Shown here in pieces: positions 8,367-17,218 of a stretch of DNA of 64,000 bases (its first letter is position 1; every line of letters begins with the position of its first letter). A model generated the notes under the pieces. That model was not told the DNA's origin and searched no databases. It worked only from the letters and a program-made list of their open reading frames with translations. The stretch is from the NCBI RefSeq assembly GCF_000379765.1, contig NZ_KB903520.1:186001-250000 (forward strand). The letters run 5' to 3'. The translations under genes and the position numbers were made by a program. This stretch comes from Flexithrix dorotheae DSM 6795 (GTDB lineage Bacteria; Bacteroidota; Bacteroidia; Cytophagales; Flammeovirgaceae).

Positions 8367-9263
8367 ATGTCCGGACACACTTCCAGATTATCATTAAATT
8401 TTTTACGAAAGAAAACCCAACCCGATTCATTATTGGATGGTGATGTTACGGTAGAAAAGTTTACAAAACTTACCTATAGTACTCCGGAGGACCCCTGGAT
8501 TAGTTCTTTTTTAATTCAGTTGGTAGAGTTTTTAACAGGCCGATTTCCTCTGGAAAGAAAGTTTAATCAGGTCTTAAACTCGAATAAAACTCCTAGCCTG
8601 ATTTGGCAGGAATTGGTTGAAGCTTGCGGGTTGAAATTGAATTATGACCCAAAGCAGTTAGCTAAAATCCCGGTAAATGAGCCGGTTATTTTTATAGCCA
8701 ATCATCCATTTGGAGTGGTGGATGGGATGGTTATGGCTTTCTTAGCAGCCCAAAAATTCCCAAAATTTAAATTATTGGTTAATGGTGTATTATGTACCGA
8801 TGAGCTGTTGAATAACTTTTTCCTCCCTATCGATTTTGGAAGTAATAAGAAGGCTTTACAAACTAATATCCAAACCAGGACTTTGGCAATTGAAAAAATT
8901 AAATCTGGTGAGCCCATTGTCATTTTTCCTGCTGGCGGAGTGGCTACTGCGCCTTCCTGTTGGAAAAAAGCAGAAGATCTAGAATGGAAAAGGTTTGTGG
9001 TTAAACTAATCCATAAGGCAGAAGCAACCGTAATTCCGATTTACTTCCATGGGCAAAATAGTAGGCTATTTCAGATGGTAAGTCAGTTCAGTCAGGATTT
9101 GCGACTGGCCTTATTGCTTTTTGAAGTTCGCAATAAAATGCACAAAACCCTAAAAATAGAAATTGGGAATCCAATCACATTTAAGGAAATGAATTCCCAA
9201 ACAAAAAAAAATGACTTATTAAATTTTCTATATCATCAGGTCTTTTCTTTGAATAAAACCTGA
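8367..9263 (+). CDS. lysophospholipid acyltransferase-family protein (hemolysin-type)
   Basis: A 298-residue PlsC-superfamily acyltransferase. Motif I is NHPFGVVDG around residue 111, an H-x5-D spacing rather than the usual H-x4-D, as in the putative-hemolysin/ornithine-lipid O-acyltransferase group. A glycine-rich FPAGGVATAP segment around 189 takes the place of the classic FPEG motif. These enzymes use acyl-ACP or acyl-CoA to acylate lysophospholipids or amino-acid lipids at the inner membrane; the acceptor cannot be told here. There is no signal peptide. It is convergent with cobA (18 bp between stop codons) and probably unrelated to nitrite metabolism. Confidence 0.75.
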   Translation: MSGHTSRLSLNFLRKKTQPDSLLDGDVTVEKFTKLTYSTPEDPWISSFLIQLVEFLTGRFPLERKFNQVLNSNKTPSLIWQELVEACGLKLNYDPKQLAKIPVNEPVIFIANHPFGVVDGMVMAFLAAQKFPKFKLLVNGVLCTDELLNNFFLPIDFGSNKKALQTNIQTRTLAIEKIKSGEPIVIFPAGGVATAPSCWKKAEDLEWKRFVVKLIHKAEATVIPIYFHGQNSRLFQMVSQFSQDLRLALLLFEVRNKMHKTLKIEIGNPITFKEMNSQTKKNDLLNFLYHQVFSLNKT

Positions 9264-9281
9264 TTTTCTTCTTACGGAATC

Positions 9282-10040
9282 CTAAATAATTACCTCCTTA
9301 TTCAATTTAGCTAAAAGCAGTTCGGGTCTCTCATTTACCACCTGGCCAATAACAATTATGGCAGGAGAACTTAATTCTTTTTCCTCCACAATTGCCTGAA
9401 TATTCGCCAAATTCCCAATTCCCGCTTTTTCATTATAACAAGTGCCATTTTGAATGATGGCAATGGGCTCATCTTGTGAGCGGTATTTTGAGAATAAATT
9501 TCTGATTTTTGCCAGTTTTTTCATTCCCATCAGAATAACCACCGTGGCTGAAGATTGAGCTGCCAGCTTTAAATCCCCAGAAAGTTCACCATTTCTGGTG
9601 GTACCCGTAACTACCCAGAAACTTTCATTTACCCCTCTTTTGGTAAGCGGAATTTGTTGCATAGAGGGCACTGAAACAGAACTACTAATTCCGGGAACAA
9701 TTTCAGTACTGATGCCAAACTTCATGGCATATTCCAGTTCTTCATGCCCTCTTCCAAAAACAAAAGGATCTCCTCCTTTTAGCCTGACCACATGGCCATA
9801 TTTTAGGGCGTTTTCTACAATTAGCTTATTTATTTTTAATTGCTGAAAAGTATGTTTGCCGGCTCTTTTCCCCACAAATATTTTAATACAATCCTGATGG
9901 GCATACTCCAGTAATTCCTTATTGGCTAAAGCATCATATAAAATAACATCAGCATTTTTAATCGCTTTTATTCCTTTCAGGGTAATTAATTCCGGATCAC
10001 CAGGACCTGCTCCTACGAGGGTTAATTTAGGTAAAATCAT
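9282..10040 (-). CDS. cobA: uroporphyrinogen-III C-methyltransferase (SUMT)
   Basis: A 252-residue single-domain SUMT. It methylates uroporphyrinogen III at C2 and C7 with S-adenosylmethionine to give precorrin-2, the entry to siroheme and cobalamin. Signatures: LVGAGPGDPELITLKG at residues 8-23, DALANKELL, and VRLKGGDPFVFGRG around 83-96, all typical of the SAM-binding methylase fold. It lacks the CysG oxidase/ferrochelatase domain, so siroheme completion needs other genes not seen here. It is transcribed divergently from nirB, whose product needs siroheme. The shared 194-bp region has repeated TACGTA palindromes, which implies co-regulation. Confidence 0.93.
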   Translation of the reverse strand: MILPKLTLVGAGPGDPELITLKGIKAIKNADVILYDALANKELLEYAHQDCIKIFVGKRAGKHTFQQLKINKLIVENALKYGHVVRLKGGDPFVFGRGHEELEYAMKFGISTEIVPGISSSVSVPSMQQIPLTKRGVNESFWVVTGTTRNGELSGDLKLAAQSSATVVILMGMKKLAKIRNLFSKYRSQDEPIAIIQNGTCYNEKAGIGNLANIQAIVEEKELSSPAIIVIGQVVNERPELLLAKLNKEVII

Positions 10041-10058
10041 TAGTGAAAATTTATTTAG

Positions 10059-10158
10059 TACGTAATTTCTCCAGTAAATGAATTCAAAAATATAAAAATT
10101 TACGTAAAAGTTCTTGTTTTAATTAATTTATTACGTAATTTTACGTAAAATTTACTTA
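10059..10158. promoter_or_regulatory. cluster of phased TACGTA palindromes (putative operator, cobA/nirB)
   Basis: Four exact TACGTA cores lie at 10059-10064, 10101-10106, 10132-10137 and 10142-10147, plus a one-mismatch core (TACTTA) at 10153-10158. The fourth is centred in a 16-bp perfect palindrome at 10137-10152, and the second in TTTACGTAAA. Centre-to-centre distances are about 42, 31, 10 and 11 bp, all close to whole helical turns, so bound proteins would sit on one face. The boxes lie between divergent cobA and nirB. The nearby NarL/FixJ-type regulator is an obvious candidate binder, by inference only. Confidence 0.6.
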
Positions 10159-10171
10159 AAAACGCTGAAAG

Positions 10172-10179
10172 TACATTAG
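10172..10179 (+). promoter_or_regulatory. candidate -7 element of the nirBD promoter
   Basis: TACATTAG differs by one base from the TAnnTTTG consensus. It lies just downstream of the palindrome cluster and 55 bp before the nirB ATG. A normal -33 TTG is not evident, which fits an activator-dependent promoter. Confidence 0.35.
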
Positions 10180-10234
10180 CGCAAACGTGGAACAAAAACG
10201 GATTAAAAATTAAAGAACTAAATCTATTACAAAA

Positions 10235-12733
10235 ATGGAGAGAATAATAGTAATAGGCAATGGTATGGTTGGTTATAAGTTTTGTGAAAAACTGAGGGCC
10301 AAAGCTGGAAAAAGTGATTTTGAAATTACGGTTTTTGGAGAGGAACCCAGACCCGCTTATGACAGGGTACATTTAAGTGCCTATTTTACAGGAACTACTG
10401 TGGAAGAACTAACCATGGCTCCAAGAGAATGGTATGAGGAGAATGAAATTGAATTATTAACCGGAGAACTGGTAACTGAAATTGACAGGGAAAATAAAAC
10501 TGTGAAAAGCCATAAAGGTACAGTTTTATCCTACGACAAATTAATTCTGGCTACCGGATCGAGTGCCTTTGTACCACCTATTAAAGGTGTAGAAAAGCAG
10601 GGGGTATTTGTATATAGAACGATAGAAGATCTGGATGCCATGATGGCTTATGGCAAAAAGGTGAAAAGTGCGGCAGTAATGGGAGGAGGACTTTTAGGCC
10701 TGGAAGCCGCCAAGGCGGTATTGGATATGGGATTGGAAACACATGTGGTGGAATTTGCTCCTAGATTAATGCCCCGGCAATTGGATGATCAGGGGTCCTC
10801 GGTTTTACAATGCCAGTTGGAAGATTTGGGAATTAATATTCATCTAGGTAAAAATACGCAGGAAATTAAAGGGAATGGCAAGTTAGACGGTCTTTCATTT
10901 AATGATGGTACTGAGTTGAATGTGGAGATGTTGGTCATTTCTGCAGGCATCCGGCCAAGGGATGAACTTGCCAGACAACACGAACTGGAAGTGGGCCCAA
11001 GAGGGGGAATTTTAGTGGATGATCACTTAAAAACTACTGATCCTGATATTTTTGCCATTGGAGAGGCTGCGCTTCATAAAGGCATGATTTACGGATTAGT
11101 TGCTCCTGGTTATGAAATGGCAGATGTAGTAGTGAATCAGTTGATAAAAGGAGATGAAAAAGCATTCACTGATTTTGATATGTCTACCAAACTCAAACTG
11201 ATTGGTACTGATGTAGCCAGTTTTGGGGATGCTTTTGGGGAGAAAGAGCCTTTCAAAGCGATTGTTTTTGAAGATAAGGTTAGTGGGGTTTACAAAAGAA
11301 TCAATATTTCCGAAGACGGAAAAAGGTTGTTAGGGGGAATGTTGGTTGGGGATGCTGAAGCTTATAATATGTTGCTGCAGATTGCCCAAAACGGAATGGC
11401 ATTACCGCCCAACCCGGAAGATCTTATTTTGGGTGCCAGAGGTGGCGAAGAAGCTGTGGGTAATGGGGTAGAGGCTTTGCCCGATACTGCCCAGATTTGT
11501 TCATGTGAAAATATCAGCAAGGGAGATATTTGCAAGGCCATTACTGAAGATGGATTTGAAAATATAGCCGACATAAAAAAATGTACTAAAGCAGGAACTG
11601 GTTGTGGAGGTTGCGTGCCTTTGATTAATGATCTCATTACCGAGACTTTAAAATCAATGGGAAGAAGGGTAAGGAAAACTATTTGTGAGCATTTTGATTA
11701 TACCCGTCAAGAATTGTTTGATTTGGTGAAAATTAATGACATCAAAACTTATGATGAGTTGCTGGACAAGTATGGTGAGGGAGATGGTTGTGAGGTGTGT
11801 AAGCCTGCGGTGGCGTCAATTTTAGCAAGTGCCTGGAATGAAATGATTCTGGAAAAGTCTATGACTATTCAGGATACTAATGATAAATATCTTGCAAACA
11901 TTCAGAAAGGAGGAACTTATTCTGTAGTTCCAAGAATACCCGGTGGGGAAATCACGCCTGATAAATTAATTGTAATTGGACAGGTAGCCAAAAAATACAA
12001 TTTGTACACTAAAATCACCGGAGGGCAAAGAATTGACTTATTCGGAGCAAGACTGGATCAATTGCCGGATATCTGGGAAGAACTGGTGAATGCTGGTTTT
12101 GAAAGTGGTCATGCTTATGGTAAATCCCTGAGAACTGTAAAAAGCTGTGTGGGTTCTACCTGGTGTAGATACGGTCAGCAGGATTCTGTATCATTTGCCA
12201 TTGAGGTGGAGGAAAGATATCGTGGTTTAAGATCACCCCATAAATTGAAAAGTGCGGTTTCAGGATGTATCAGGGAATGCGCTGAAGCCCAAAGTAAAGA
12301 TTTTGGAATTATTGCTACCGAGAATGGCTGGAATTTATACGTGGGTGGAAATGGAGGAGCAAAGCCTCAGCATGCTTTATTACTGGCTGCTGATATTGAT
12401 AAGGAAAGTGTGATTAAATACATTGACAGATTCTTAATGTTTTACATCAAAACTGCTGAACCGCTTACCAGAACAGCCCCATGGCTGAATAAACTGGAAG
12501 GTGGCCTGGATTACCTTAAAGATGTGATCATTAATGATTGCCTGGGAATTGGTGAGCAGTTGGAATCGGAAATGCAACTATTAATTGATGCCTATAAGTG
12601 CGAGTGGAAAGAAGTGGTGAACAATCCTGAAATGAGGGCAAGGTTCAAACATTTTGTAAATGTTGAAGATGTTGATCCAAACTTAAGTTTTAAAGAAATG
12701 AGAGGACAGAAATTTCCAACATCGTGGGGTTGA
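10235..12733 (+). CDS. nirB: nitrite reductase [NAD(P)H] large subunit
   Basis: An 832-residue cytoplasmic enzyme that reduces nitrite to ammonium with NAD(P)H. Order of domains: FAD/NAD(P)-binding pyridine-nucleotide disulfide oxidoreductase domain (1-300, start IVIGNGMVGYKF); BFD-like [2Fe-2S] region with CSCEN (about 421) and GCGGC (about 455); a second BFD-like segment (about 485-535, CEVCKPAV); a ferredoxin-like nitrite/sulfite reductase half domain (about 555-620); and the 4Fe-4S/siroheme domain with KSCVGSTWC (about 635-643) and SGCIRECAEA (about 675-684). All four ligand cysteines are present and the length is full. NirD follows 46 bp downstream. Siroheme supply is matched by divergent cobA. 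Confidence 0.96.
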   Translation: MERIIVIGNGMVGYKFCEKLRAKAGKSDFEITVFGEEPRPAYDRVHLSAYFTGTTVEELTMAPREWYEENEIELLTGELVTEIDRENKTVKSHKGTVLSYDKLILATGSSAFVPPIKGVEKQGVFVYRTIEDLDAMMAYGKKVKSAAVMGGGLLGLEAAKAVLDMGLETHVVEFAPRLMPRQLDDQGSSVLQCQLEDLGINIHLGKNTQEIKGNGKLDGLSFNDGTELNVEMLVISAGIRPRDELARQHELEVGPRGGILVDDHLKTTDPDIFAIGEAALHKGMIYGLVAPGYEMADVVVNQLIKGDEKAFTDFDMSTKLKLIGTDVASFGDAFGEKEPFKAIVFEDKVSGVYKRINISEDGKRLLGGMLVGDAEAYNMLLQIAQNGMALPPNPEDLILGARGGEEAVGNGVEALPDTAQICSCENISKGDICKAITEDGFENIADIKKCTKAGTGCGGCVPLINDLITETLKSMGRRVRKTICEHFDYTRQELFDLVKINDIKTYDELLDKYGEGDGCEVCKPAVASILASAWNEMILEKSMTIQDTNDKYLANIQKGGTYSVVPRIPGGEITPDKLIVIGQVAKKYNLYTKITGGQRIDLFGARLDQLPDIWEELVNAGFESGHAYGKSLRTVKSCVGSTWCRYGQQDSVSFAIEVEERYRGLRSPHKLKSAVSGCIRECAEAQSKDFGIIATENGWNLYVGGNGGAKPQHALLLAADIDKESVIKYIDRFLMFYIKTAEPLTRTAPWLNKLEGGLDYLKDVIINDCLGIGEQLESEMQLLIDAYKCEWKEVVNNPEMRARFKHFVNVEDVDPNLSFKEMRGQKFPTSWG

Positions 12734-12779
12734 TTGACATTCCTGATTGAATTGATTGGCATTAAAAATTTAGACTAAA

Positions 12780-13154
12780 ATGATAGAATTAGAAAAATAT
12801 AGATCAGTTACATTAGAGAATGTAAAAACCTGGTTTAAAGCTGCTCCGGTTTCAGCTTTTCAGGAAAATGGGGGTGGATGCGTGAAGATTGAGAGTTTAC
12901 AAATAGCTGTGTTTAACTTTTCAAGAAGAAACGAATGGTATGCAGTGCAAAATTTGTGTCCTCATAAAATGCAGATGATTTTGTCAAGGGGAATGATTGG
13001 TTCGGAATCTGGAGAACCCAAGGTAGCCTGTCCATTCCACAAGAAAACATTTTCCCTAAAAACCGGGAAAAACCTGAATGGTGATGAATGCGATATAGCG
13101 ACTTATCCTGTAAAGGTTGAAAATGACTTTGTGTATGTAGGGCTTGAAGATTAA
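12780..13154 (+). CDS. nirD: nitrite reductase small subunit, Rieske-type
   Basis: A 124-residue Rieske-fold protein following nirB in the same operon, the standard partner of NirB. Unlike the well-known enterobacterial NirD, which lacks cluster ligands, this one keeps the full Rieske ligand set: Cys60-x-His62 (CPH) and Cys84-x2-His87 (CPFH), with the 21-residue spacer between them. It may therefore hold a real [2Fe-2S] cluster. It is cytoplasmic with no signal peptide. A hairpin terminator lies about 90 bp downstream, closing the nirBD unit before the sensor kinase gene. Confidence 0.92.
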   Translation: MIELEKYRSVTLENVKTWFKAAPVSAFQENGGGCVKIESLQIAVFNFSRRNEWYAVQNLCPHKMQMILSRGMIGSESGEPKVACPFHKKTFSLKTGKNLNGDECDIATYPVKVENDFVYVGLED

Positions 13155-13239
13155 GGTATCTTGTTTTGGGAAAAATTCCGAAATTAATTTTTCCATTTTT
13201 ATTTTGCTGCGAAGCATGATAAATTTACAAATGAATGAA

Positions 13240-13265
13240 AGAGTAGCCCCGGCTGCTCTTTTTTT
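13240..13265 (+). terminator. terminator after nirBD
   Basis: Hairpin with AGAGTAGC (13240-13247) pairing to GCTGCTCT (one T-G pair; arm ends at 13259), followed by seven T residues to 13265. It separates nirBD from the downstream two-component genes. Confidence 0.8.
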
Positions 13266-13322
13266 ATTTAAACTTTTTAATTTTAACCTTTTAAAAAAAA
13301 TGTTTACATCCAGGATTTAATA

Positions 13323-15128
13323 ATGCCAAAACAAAGATTTGAAAGATTGGGGAGATTGTACTTGTTGGCGCTGTCGGGAATTGCCATTGCCATTTTAGCC
13401 AGTCAGTTGTTAATCCAGAATTTTATTAGCAAACAACAGGATGATTCCCGTACCATCAATGTGGCAGGGAGGCAGCGGATGCTGAGCCAGAAAATAAGTA
13501 AAATAGTATTGCAAATAGCTAATAACGCTGAAAATGGAATAGATGAAGAAAAGGTTGCGGAGCTTCAAAAGACCGTAGATTTATGGATTCAGTCCCATAA
13601 TGGATTAATAAATGGAGATGAAACCTTAGGGCTTTCAAGGGAAAGTTCTGCTACTATTCTTTCCATGTTCGAGGATATTGAACCACACTTTGAAGCTATT
13701 GTAGCTGCCGCCCAGAATATTATTGACCAAGCCCATAGTATGGATTCAGCTTCCAGTTTTAAAATTGGAGAAAATTTAAAACAGGTTTTAGAAAATGAAC
13801 CCCTGTTTTTGGAAGGCATGGATGTAATTGTTTTTCAATACGATGAGGAGGCTAAAAAAAAGGTGTTATTGCTAAAGGATACAGAAATTATTTTGTTTGG
13901 CATTTCCCTTTTAATTATCATTTTTGAGGTGTTTTTTATTTTTCGCCCGACAACAAAAAATATAAGGAAAACTTTTTCCGAATTGGTGGCATCAGAAAAA
14001 ATGGCTCAAAAGATGGCCAGGGAAATTGGGGCTTTGTATAGTACGCTGGAAGTGTCTTATCAGGAATTAGCCGATGTGGATTTGGAAAAGGAACAAGCTG
14101 TTTTATTTGCCAAATGTGATATTTTGGGTAATGTCAGTTTTTTAACGGAAAGGTTCATCCAGTTGATGGAGTTTGAAGATAAAGAAGACCTTCCTGAAAA
14201 TATTTTTACCTGGCTTAAACAAAATGGATATAAAAGTGACTTTTTGGAAGGTGTATTGGATTTTGTGAAAGGTGGAAATTGCTGGCTTGGCGAGTTAAAA
14301 GTAACCTCAGCAGCAGGGGATTTTATATGGATAGAAACCAATATTGTCCCGGTAAAAGATAAGGATGGAAGCCTGAAAGAGGTGATGGTTATTGGGGTGG
14401 ATGTCACTGAAAATAAGGAAGCCAGAGAAAGGTCGCGGGAAATCAACAAACAGCGAATTGAGGAAAAGGTAAAAGAACAACAGTTCCGTTCAGTTTTGAT
14501 TCTGGAAGGCCAGGAGGAAGAGCGCAAGCGGATTTCCCGGGATATGCACGATGGGGTAGGGCAAATGCTTTATGCTTTAAAGCTGAACCTTGAAGCTACC
14601 ACCCCTTCCAGTTCCCGACATACGAAAGAGCGTTTGCAGGAGGCAAGGGACATTTTAAAAAATATCATCAGGGAAGTAAGGAGGGTTTCCTTCAATCTTA
14701 CCCCAACCAGCCTGAGTGATTTTGGAATTGTGTCGGCTATTAAAAAATATTGTAGTGAAGTAAGTACTTTAATGGGCATTGAGGTCGAGTTTATTAACAT
14801 GACCCGTTTTATAAATCGATTGGGTAAAAATGTGGAAACACACCTTTACAGAATCATTCAGGAAGCGGTGAATAATGCTATTAAATATTCTGGATCTAAA
14901 AAAATTTCCGTAACTTTTGCCCACAATGCTCAAAACCTGCATATTGAGGTGAGAGACAATGGGAAAGGTTTTGATATTGAAAAACTTACTCAAAAAGGAC
15001 ATTTTTCAGCTTCCGGACACGGGATTTTCAACATGAGAGAAAGAGCAGGATTTATTAATGCGCAATTCGATGTGGAAACCCAGGTGGGGAAAGGAACTGT
15101 TATTAAAATAGATGTACCAATAAACTAA
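13323..15128 (+). CDS. PilJ-domain sensor histidine kinase (candidate nitrate/nitrite sensor)
   Basis: A 601-residue membrane kinase. It has TM1 (about 12-33), a periplasmic PilJ-type region (40-180) starting with the signature TINVAGRQRMLSQKIS, TM2 (about 187-208), a PAS-like domain (about 255-365), a HisKA_3 phosphoacceptor with His409 (RDMHDGVGQ), and a HATPase_c domain with QEAVNNA (about 515), DNGKGFD and a GHGI-NMRERA end. The PilJ/P-box-like region is shared with NarX-type sensors of nitrate and nitrite. With nirBD just upstream and a NarL/FixJ regulator 11 bp downstream, control of nitrite assimilation is the best guess. Ligand binding is inferred, not shown. Confidence 0.88.
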   Translation: MPKQRFERLGRLYLLALSGIAIAILASQLLIQNFISKQQDDSRTINVAGRQRMLSQKISKIVLQIANNAENGIDEEKVAELQKTVDLWIQSHNGLINGDETLGLSRESSATILSMFEDIEPHFEAIVAAAQNIIDQAHSMDSASSFKIGENLKQVLENEPLFLEGMDVIVFQYDEEAKKKVLLLKDTEIILFGISLLIIIFEVFFIFRPTTKNIRKTFSELVASEKMAQKMAREIGALYSTLEVSYQELADVDLEKEQAVLFAKCDILGNVSFLTERFIQLMEFEDKEDLPENIFTWLKQNGYKSDFLEGVLDFVKGGNCWLGELKVTSAAGDFIWIETNIVPVKDKDGSLKEVMVIGVDVTENKEARERSREINKQRIEEKVKEQQFRSVLILEGQEEERKRISRDMHDGVGQMLYALKLNLEATTPSSSRHTKERLQEARDILKNIIREVRRVSFNLTPTSLSDFGIVSAIKKYCSEVSTLMGIEVEFINMTRFINRLGKNVETHLYRIIQEAVNNAIKYSGSKKISVTFAHNAQNLHIEVRDNGKGFDIEKLTQKGHFSASGHGIFNMRERAGFINAQFDVETQVGKGTVIKIDVPIN

Positions 15129-15139
15129 AGAATAAATTA

Positions 15140-15829
15140 ATGGAGCAAATTAAGGTAATATTAGCTGACGATCACGAAATTGTAAGGAACGGTATAAAGG
15201 TATTGTTGGAAAGAGAAGGGGAAATCAAAGTAATTGGAGAGGCTTCTAACGGTCAGGAAGCATTAGAACTGGTAAAAGAACTTAATCCCGATATTTTGAT
15301 TGTAGATATCAGAATGCCAATTTTGAATGGGATCGAAACTACGGCTCAGCTCGGTAAATATTCTTCCCATACCAAGGCACTGGTGCTCTCCATGCATGAT
15401 GATGAGGAATATATTACCAAATCCATAGAATGTGGCGCTTCCGGGTATTTGCTGAAGGATACCAATAAAAGTGAATTTATAAAGGCGGTGAAAGCTGTAC
15501 ATTCCGGTCAAAAATATTTTAGTGGGGATATTTCCAATATTTTGATTAATAGCTACCTGAATGTGAAAAAACAGTCAGATTCAGGTACATCAACTGCCCC
15601 TGCCCAACAATATGATCTTACCAAAAGAGAAAAGCAGATTTTAAAATTGCTTTATGATGGGGCAAACAATAAAGACATAGCCGATCATTTTAATAAAAGT
15701 GTGCGGACCATAGAAACTCATCGCTTCAATATGATGAAAAAGCTGAAAGTGAATAATGTGGTAGAGTTGCTGAGAAAAGTGGATGAAGAAAAACCATTAA
15801 AAGATGAAATTGATGCAATGGTAATTTAA
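15140..15829 (+). CDS. NarL/FixJ-family response regulator
   Basis: A 229-residue response regulator. The receiver domain (1-120) has the acidic pair Asp10-Asp11, phosphoacceptor Asp56 (IVDIRMP) and the conserved Lys in GYLLKD. The LuxR-type helix-turn-helix (about 158-215) reads LTKREKQILKLLYDGANNKDIA. It follows the sensor kinase gene by 11 bp, so the two form a cognate pair. The tandem TACGTA palindromes before nirB and cobA are plausible targets because LuxR-type HTH dimers bind short inverted repeats. The unit ends at a strong terminator. Confidence 0.93.
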   Translation: MEQIKVILADDHEIVRNGIKVLLEREGEIKVIGEASNGQEALELVKELNPDILIVDIRMPILNGIETTAQLGKYSSHTKALVLSMHDDEEYITKSIECGASGYLLKDTNKSEFIKAVKAVHSGQKYFSGDISNILINSYLNVKKQSDSGTSTAPAQQYDLTKREKQILKLLYDGANNKDIADHFNKSVRTIETHRFNMMKKLKVNNVVELLRKVDEEKPLKDEIDAMVI

Positions 15830-15854
15830 TTCTGATTGGCAGAAAAATAATGCT

Positions 15855-15885
15855 GGATTCAGTTACCAAACTGAATCCTTTTTTT
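15855..15885 (+). terminator. rho-independent terminator of the two-component operon
   Basis: Perfect 10-bp stem GGATTCAGTT / AACTGAATCC (15855-15864, 15869-15878), loop ACCA, followed by seven T residues. Confidence 0.92.
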
Positions 15886-15900
15886 GTCTTATAAATAAAC

Positions 15901-15948
15901 GGATTAAAAATCCTACGATAATGGTTTGCCATTACAAATGGCGAACAG
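15901..15948. repeat. extragenic repeat, copy 1 (two-hairpin element)
   Basis: A 48-bp unit with a short palindrome GGATTAAAAATCC, then TACGAT, then a hairpin GTTTGCCATT / AATGGCGAAC. Copy 2 is at 17316-17363 in the same orientation with the same spacing. Differences fall mostly in stem positions that keep G-T pairing. Confidence 0.75.
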
Positions 15949-16051
15949 TAAAATAATGAATAAATCTTTTTCCTTTAAACCATATAAAAAAATAGCAGGT
16001 TCCAGCTGAATACTTTAAGAGATCAAAAATCAAAATTGATTGGATTATCTC

Positions 16052-16537
16052 TTATTTTTTTTCCAAAGGGAAATCTGCTTTTGAAAAAGCTTCAGGATTT
16101 TTGTCTTTTCGGTGATTTTCAAACATTTCCAGGGCTGCTTTTAAAAGTCCAAACATTCCCAGACTAAAAACAATGGTACCAATGGATAATTCTTTAATGA
16201 TTCCTTCAGGGGTAATGTAATACCCGGTTAGTCCAAAAAGGAGGGTGAACAAAATCAAAAAACACATCAGAATCAGGGCAACCTTTCCCTTTACCGGATC
16301 TTCCCAGATTTTCCTTGAGAACTTATTTTGTGTTTTAGTGGTGTCCTGTAGGGAAGAAAAACTGATGGCAAGCCCCATAAAAATTAAAACTGAATTTAGG
16401 CTTTGAAAAAGCAGTTTAGGATTTTCTCTTAAATACTCAAACCCTGAAAAGTAAGGGCGCAGGACAAAATATAACCCAATCAGTAAAAGTGGATACTGCA
16501 AATAGCTGAGGTAATGAAAGAATGTTTTAAATCTCAT
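16052..16537 (-). CDS. integral membrane protein of unknown function
   Basis: A 161-residue protein with four likely membrane helices (about 10-28, 44-64, 84-106, 115-135). The polar segment between helices 2 and 3 (TTKTQNKFSRKIWEDPVKGK) is probably cytosolic, and the tail is charged. No family is recognised. It lies downstream of the secreted protein at 16643-17218 on the same strand (105 bp apart), and the pair is bracketed by two copies of an extragenic repeat. Confidence 0.7.
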   Translation of the reverse strand: MRFKTFFHYLSYLQYPLLLIGLYFVLRPYFSGFEYLRENPKLLFQSLNSVLIFMGLAISFSSLQDTTKTQNKFSRKIWEDPVKGKVALILMCFLILFTLLFGLTGYYITPEGIIKELSIGTIVFSLGMFGLLKAALEMFENHRKDKNPEAFSKADFPLEKK

Positions 16538-16642
16538 TATGACTTTTTAATTGCACTCAAGTTAGAAAAAGCCAATGATTTTTTCAAGCAATAGTGTTTT
16601 TAAGAAAATAAAACACCGATGTGGGAAATCCTGCTCATTAGT

Positions 16643-17218
16643 TTAGTCAACTAATATGACTTCTCTGCAAATTGCTTCAGACCTTGGATGATAAACGACA
16701 TCATACTTTGCTCTAAAAATCCTTTCCTCATCGAAATGAATACTTGTATAGGCCGTGTATTCGGCAATTATTTCGCAAGGTTTTTTGGTTTCTTCCCATC
16801 GACTGCAAAATTCCAGGTATTTTCTATAATCAATAAACTTTTGGTCGGCTTTACCTTTCTTGGTAAATAATTTGAAAATAAACCCTGTGGGTTTTTCTGG
16901 TGGGCCTTCCATGATATTCCATGTAAGTCCATTGCTCAACCTGACAATGATGCTATCTATCGTTTGGATTAAGGTTTTCTCATGGTTAGCCAGAGAGTCG
17001 TTTTCCACCCATTTCCGGTAAATTTCATTTTCCATATAAGAGTAGTCCACATAAAGCCTTAAGCTAATTAATTGGTATCGGCTCCTAAGGTAATTTTTAG
17101 CTTGCATTTCTGTAGACTCAGAAGGTAAACTTATTACGCAATCTTTAGTGTTTTGGGCGATGGATTCCCTGGGGAAAAAGGTAAAAACAAGAATGACAAT
17201 GGTCAGAAATCGTGTCAC
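16643..17218 (-). CDS. secreted protein of unknown function
   Basis: A 191-residue protein with an N-terminal signal peptide (hydrophobic residues 4-15, probable cleavage near SIAQ-N, residues 19-23). The start is GTG (complement of 17216-17218); there is no other Met before the signal. The mature part is mixed alpha/beta with cysteines at about 27, 137, 147 and 184, which may form disulfides. No family is recognised. It probably shares a transcript with the membrane protein that follows. Confidence 0.65.
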   Translation of the reverse strand: MTRFLTIVILVFTFFPRESIAQNTKDCVISLPSESTEMQAKNYLRSRYQLISLRLYVDYSYMENEIYRKWVENDSLANHEKTLIQTIDSIIVRLSNGLTWNIMEGPPEKPTGFIFKLFTKKGKADQKFIDYRKYLEFCSRWEETKKPCEIIAEYTAYTSIHFDEERIFRAKYDVVYHPRSEAICREVILVD

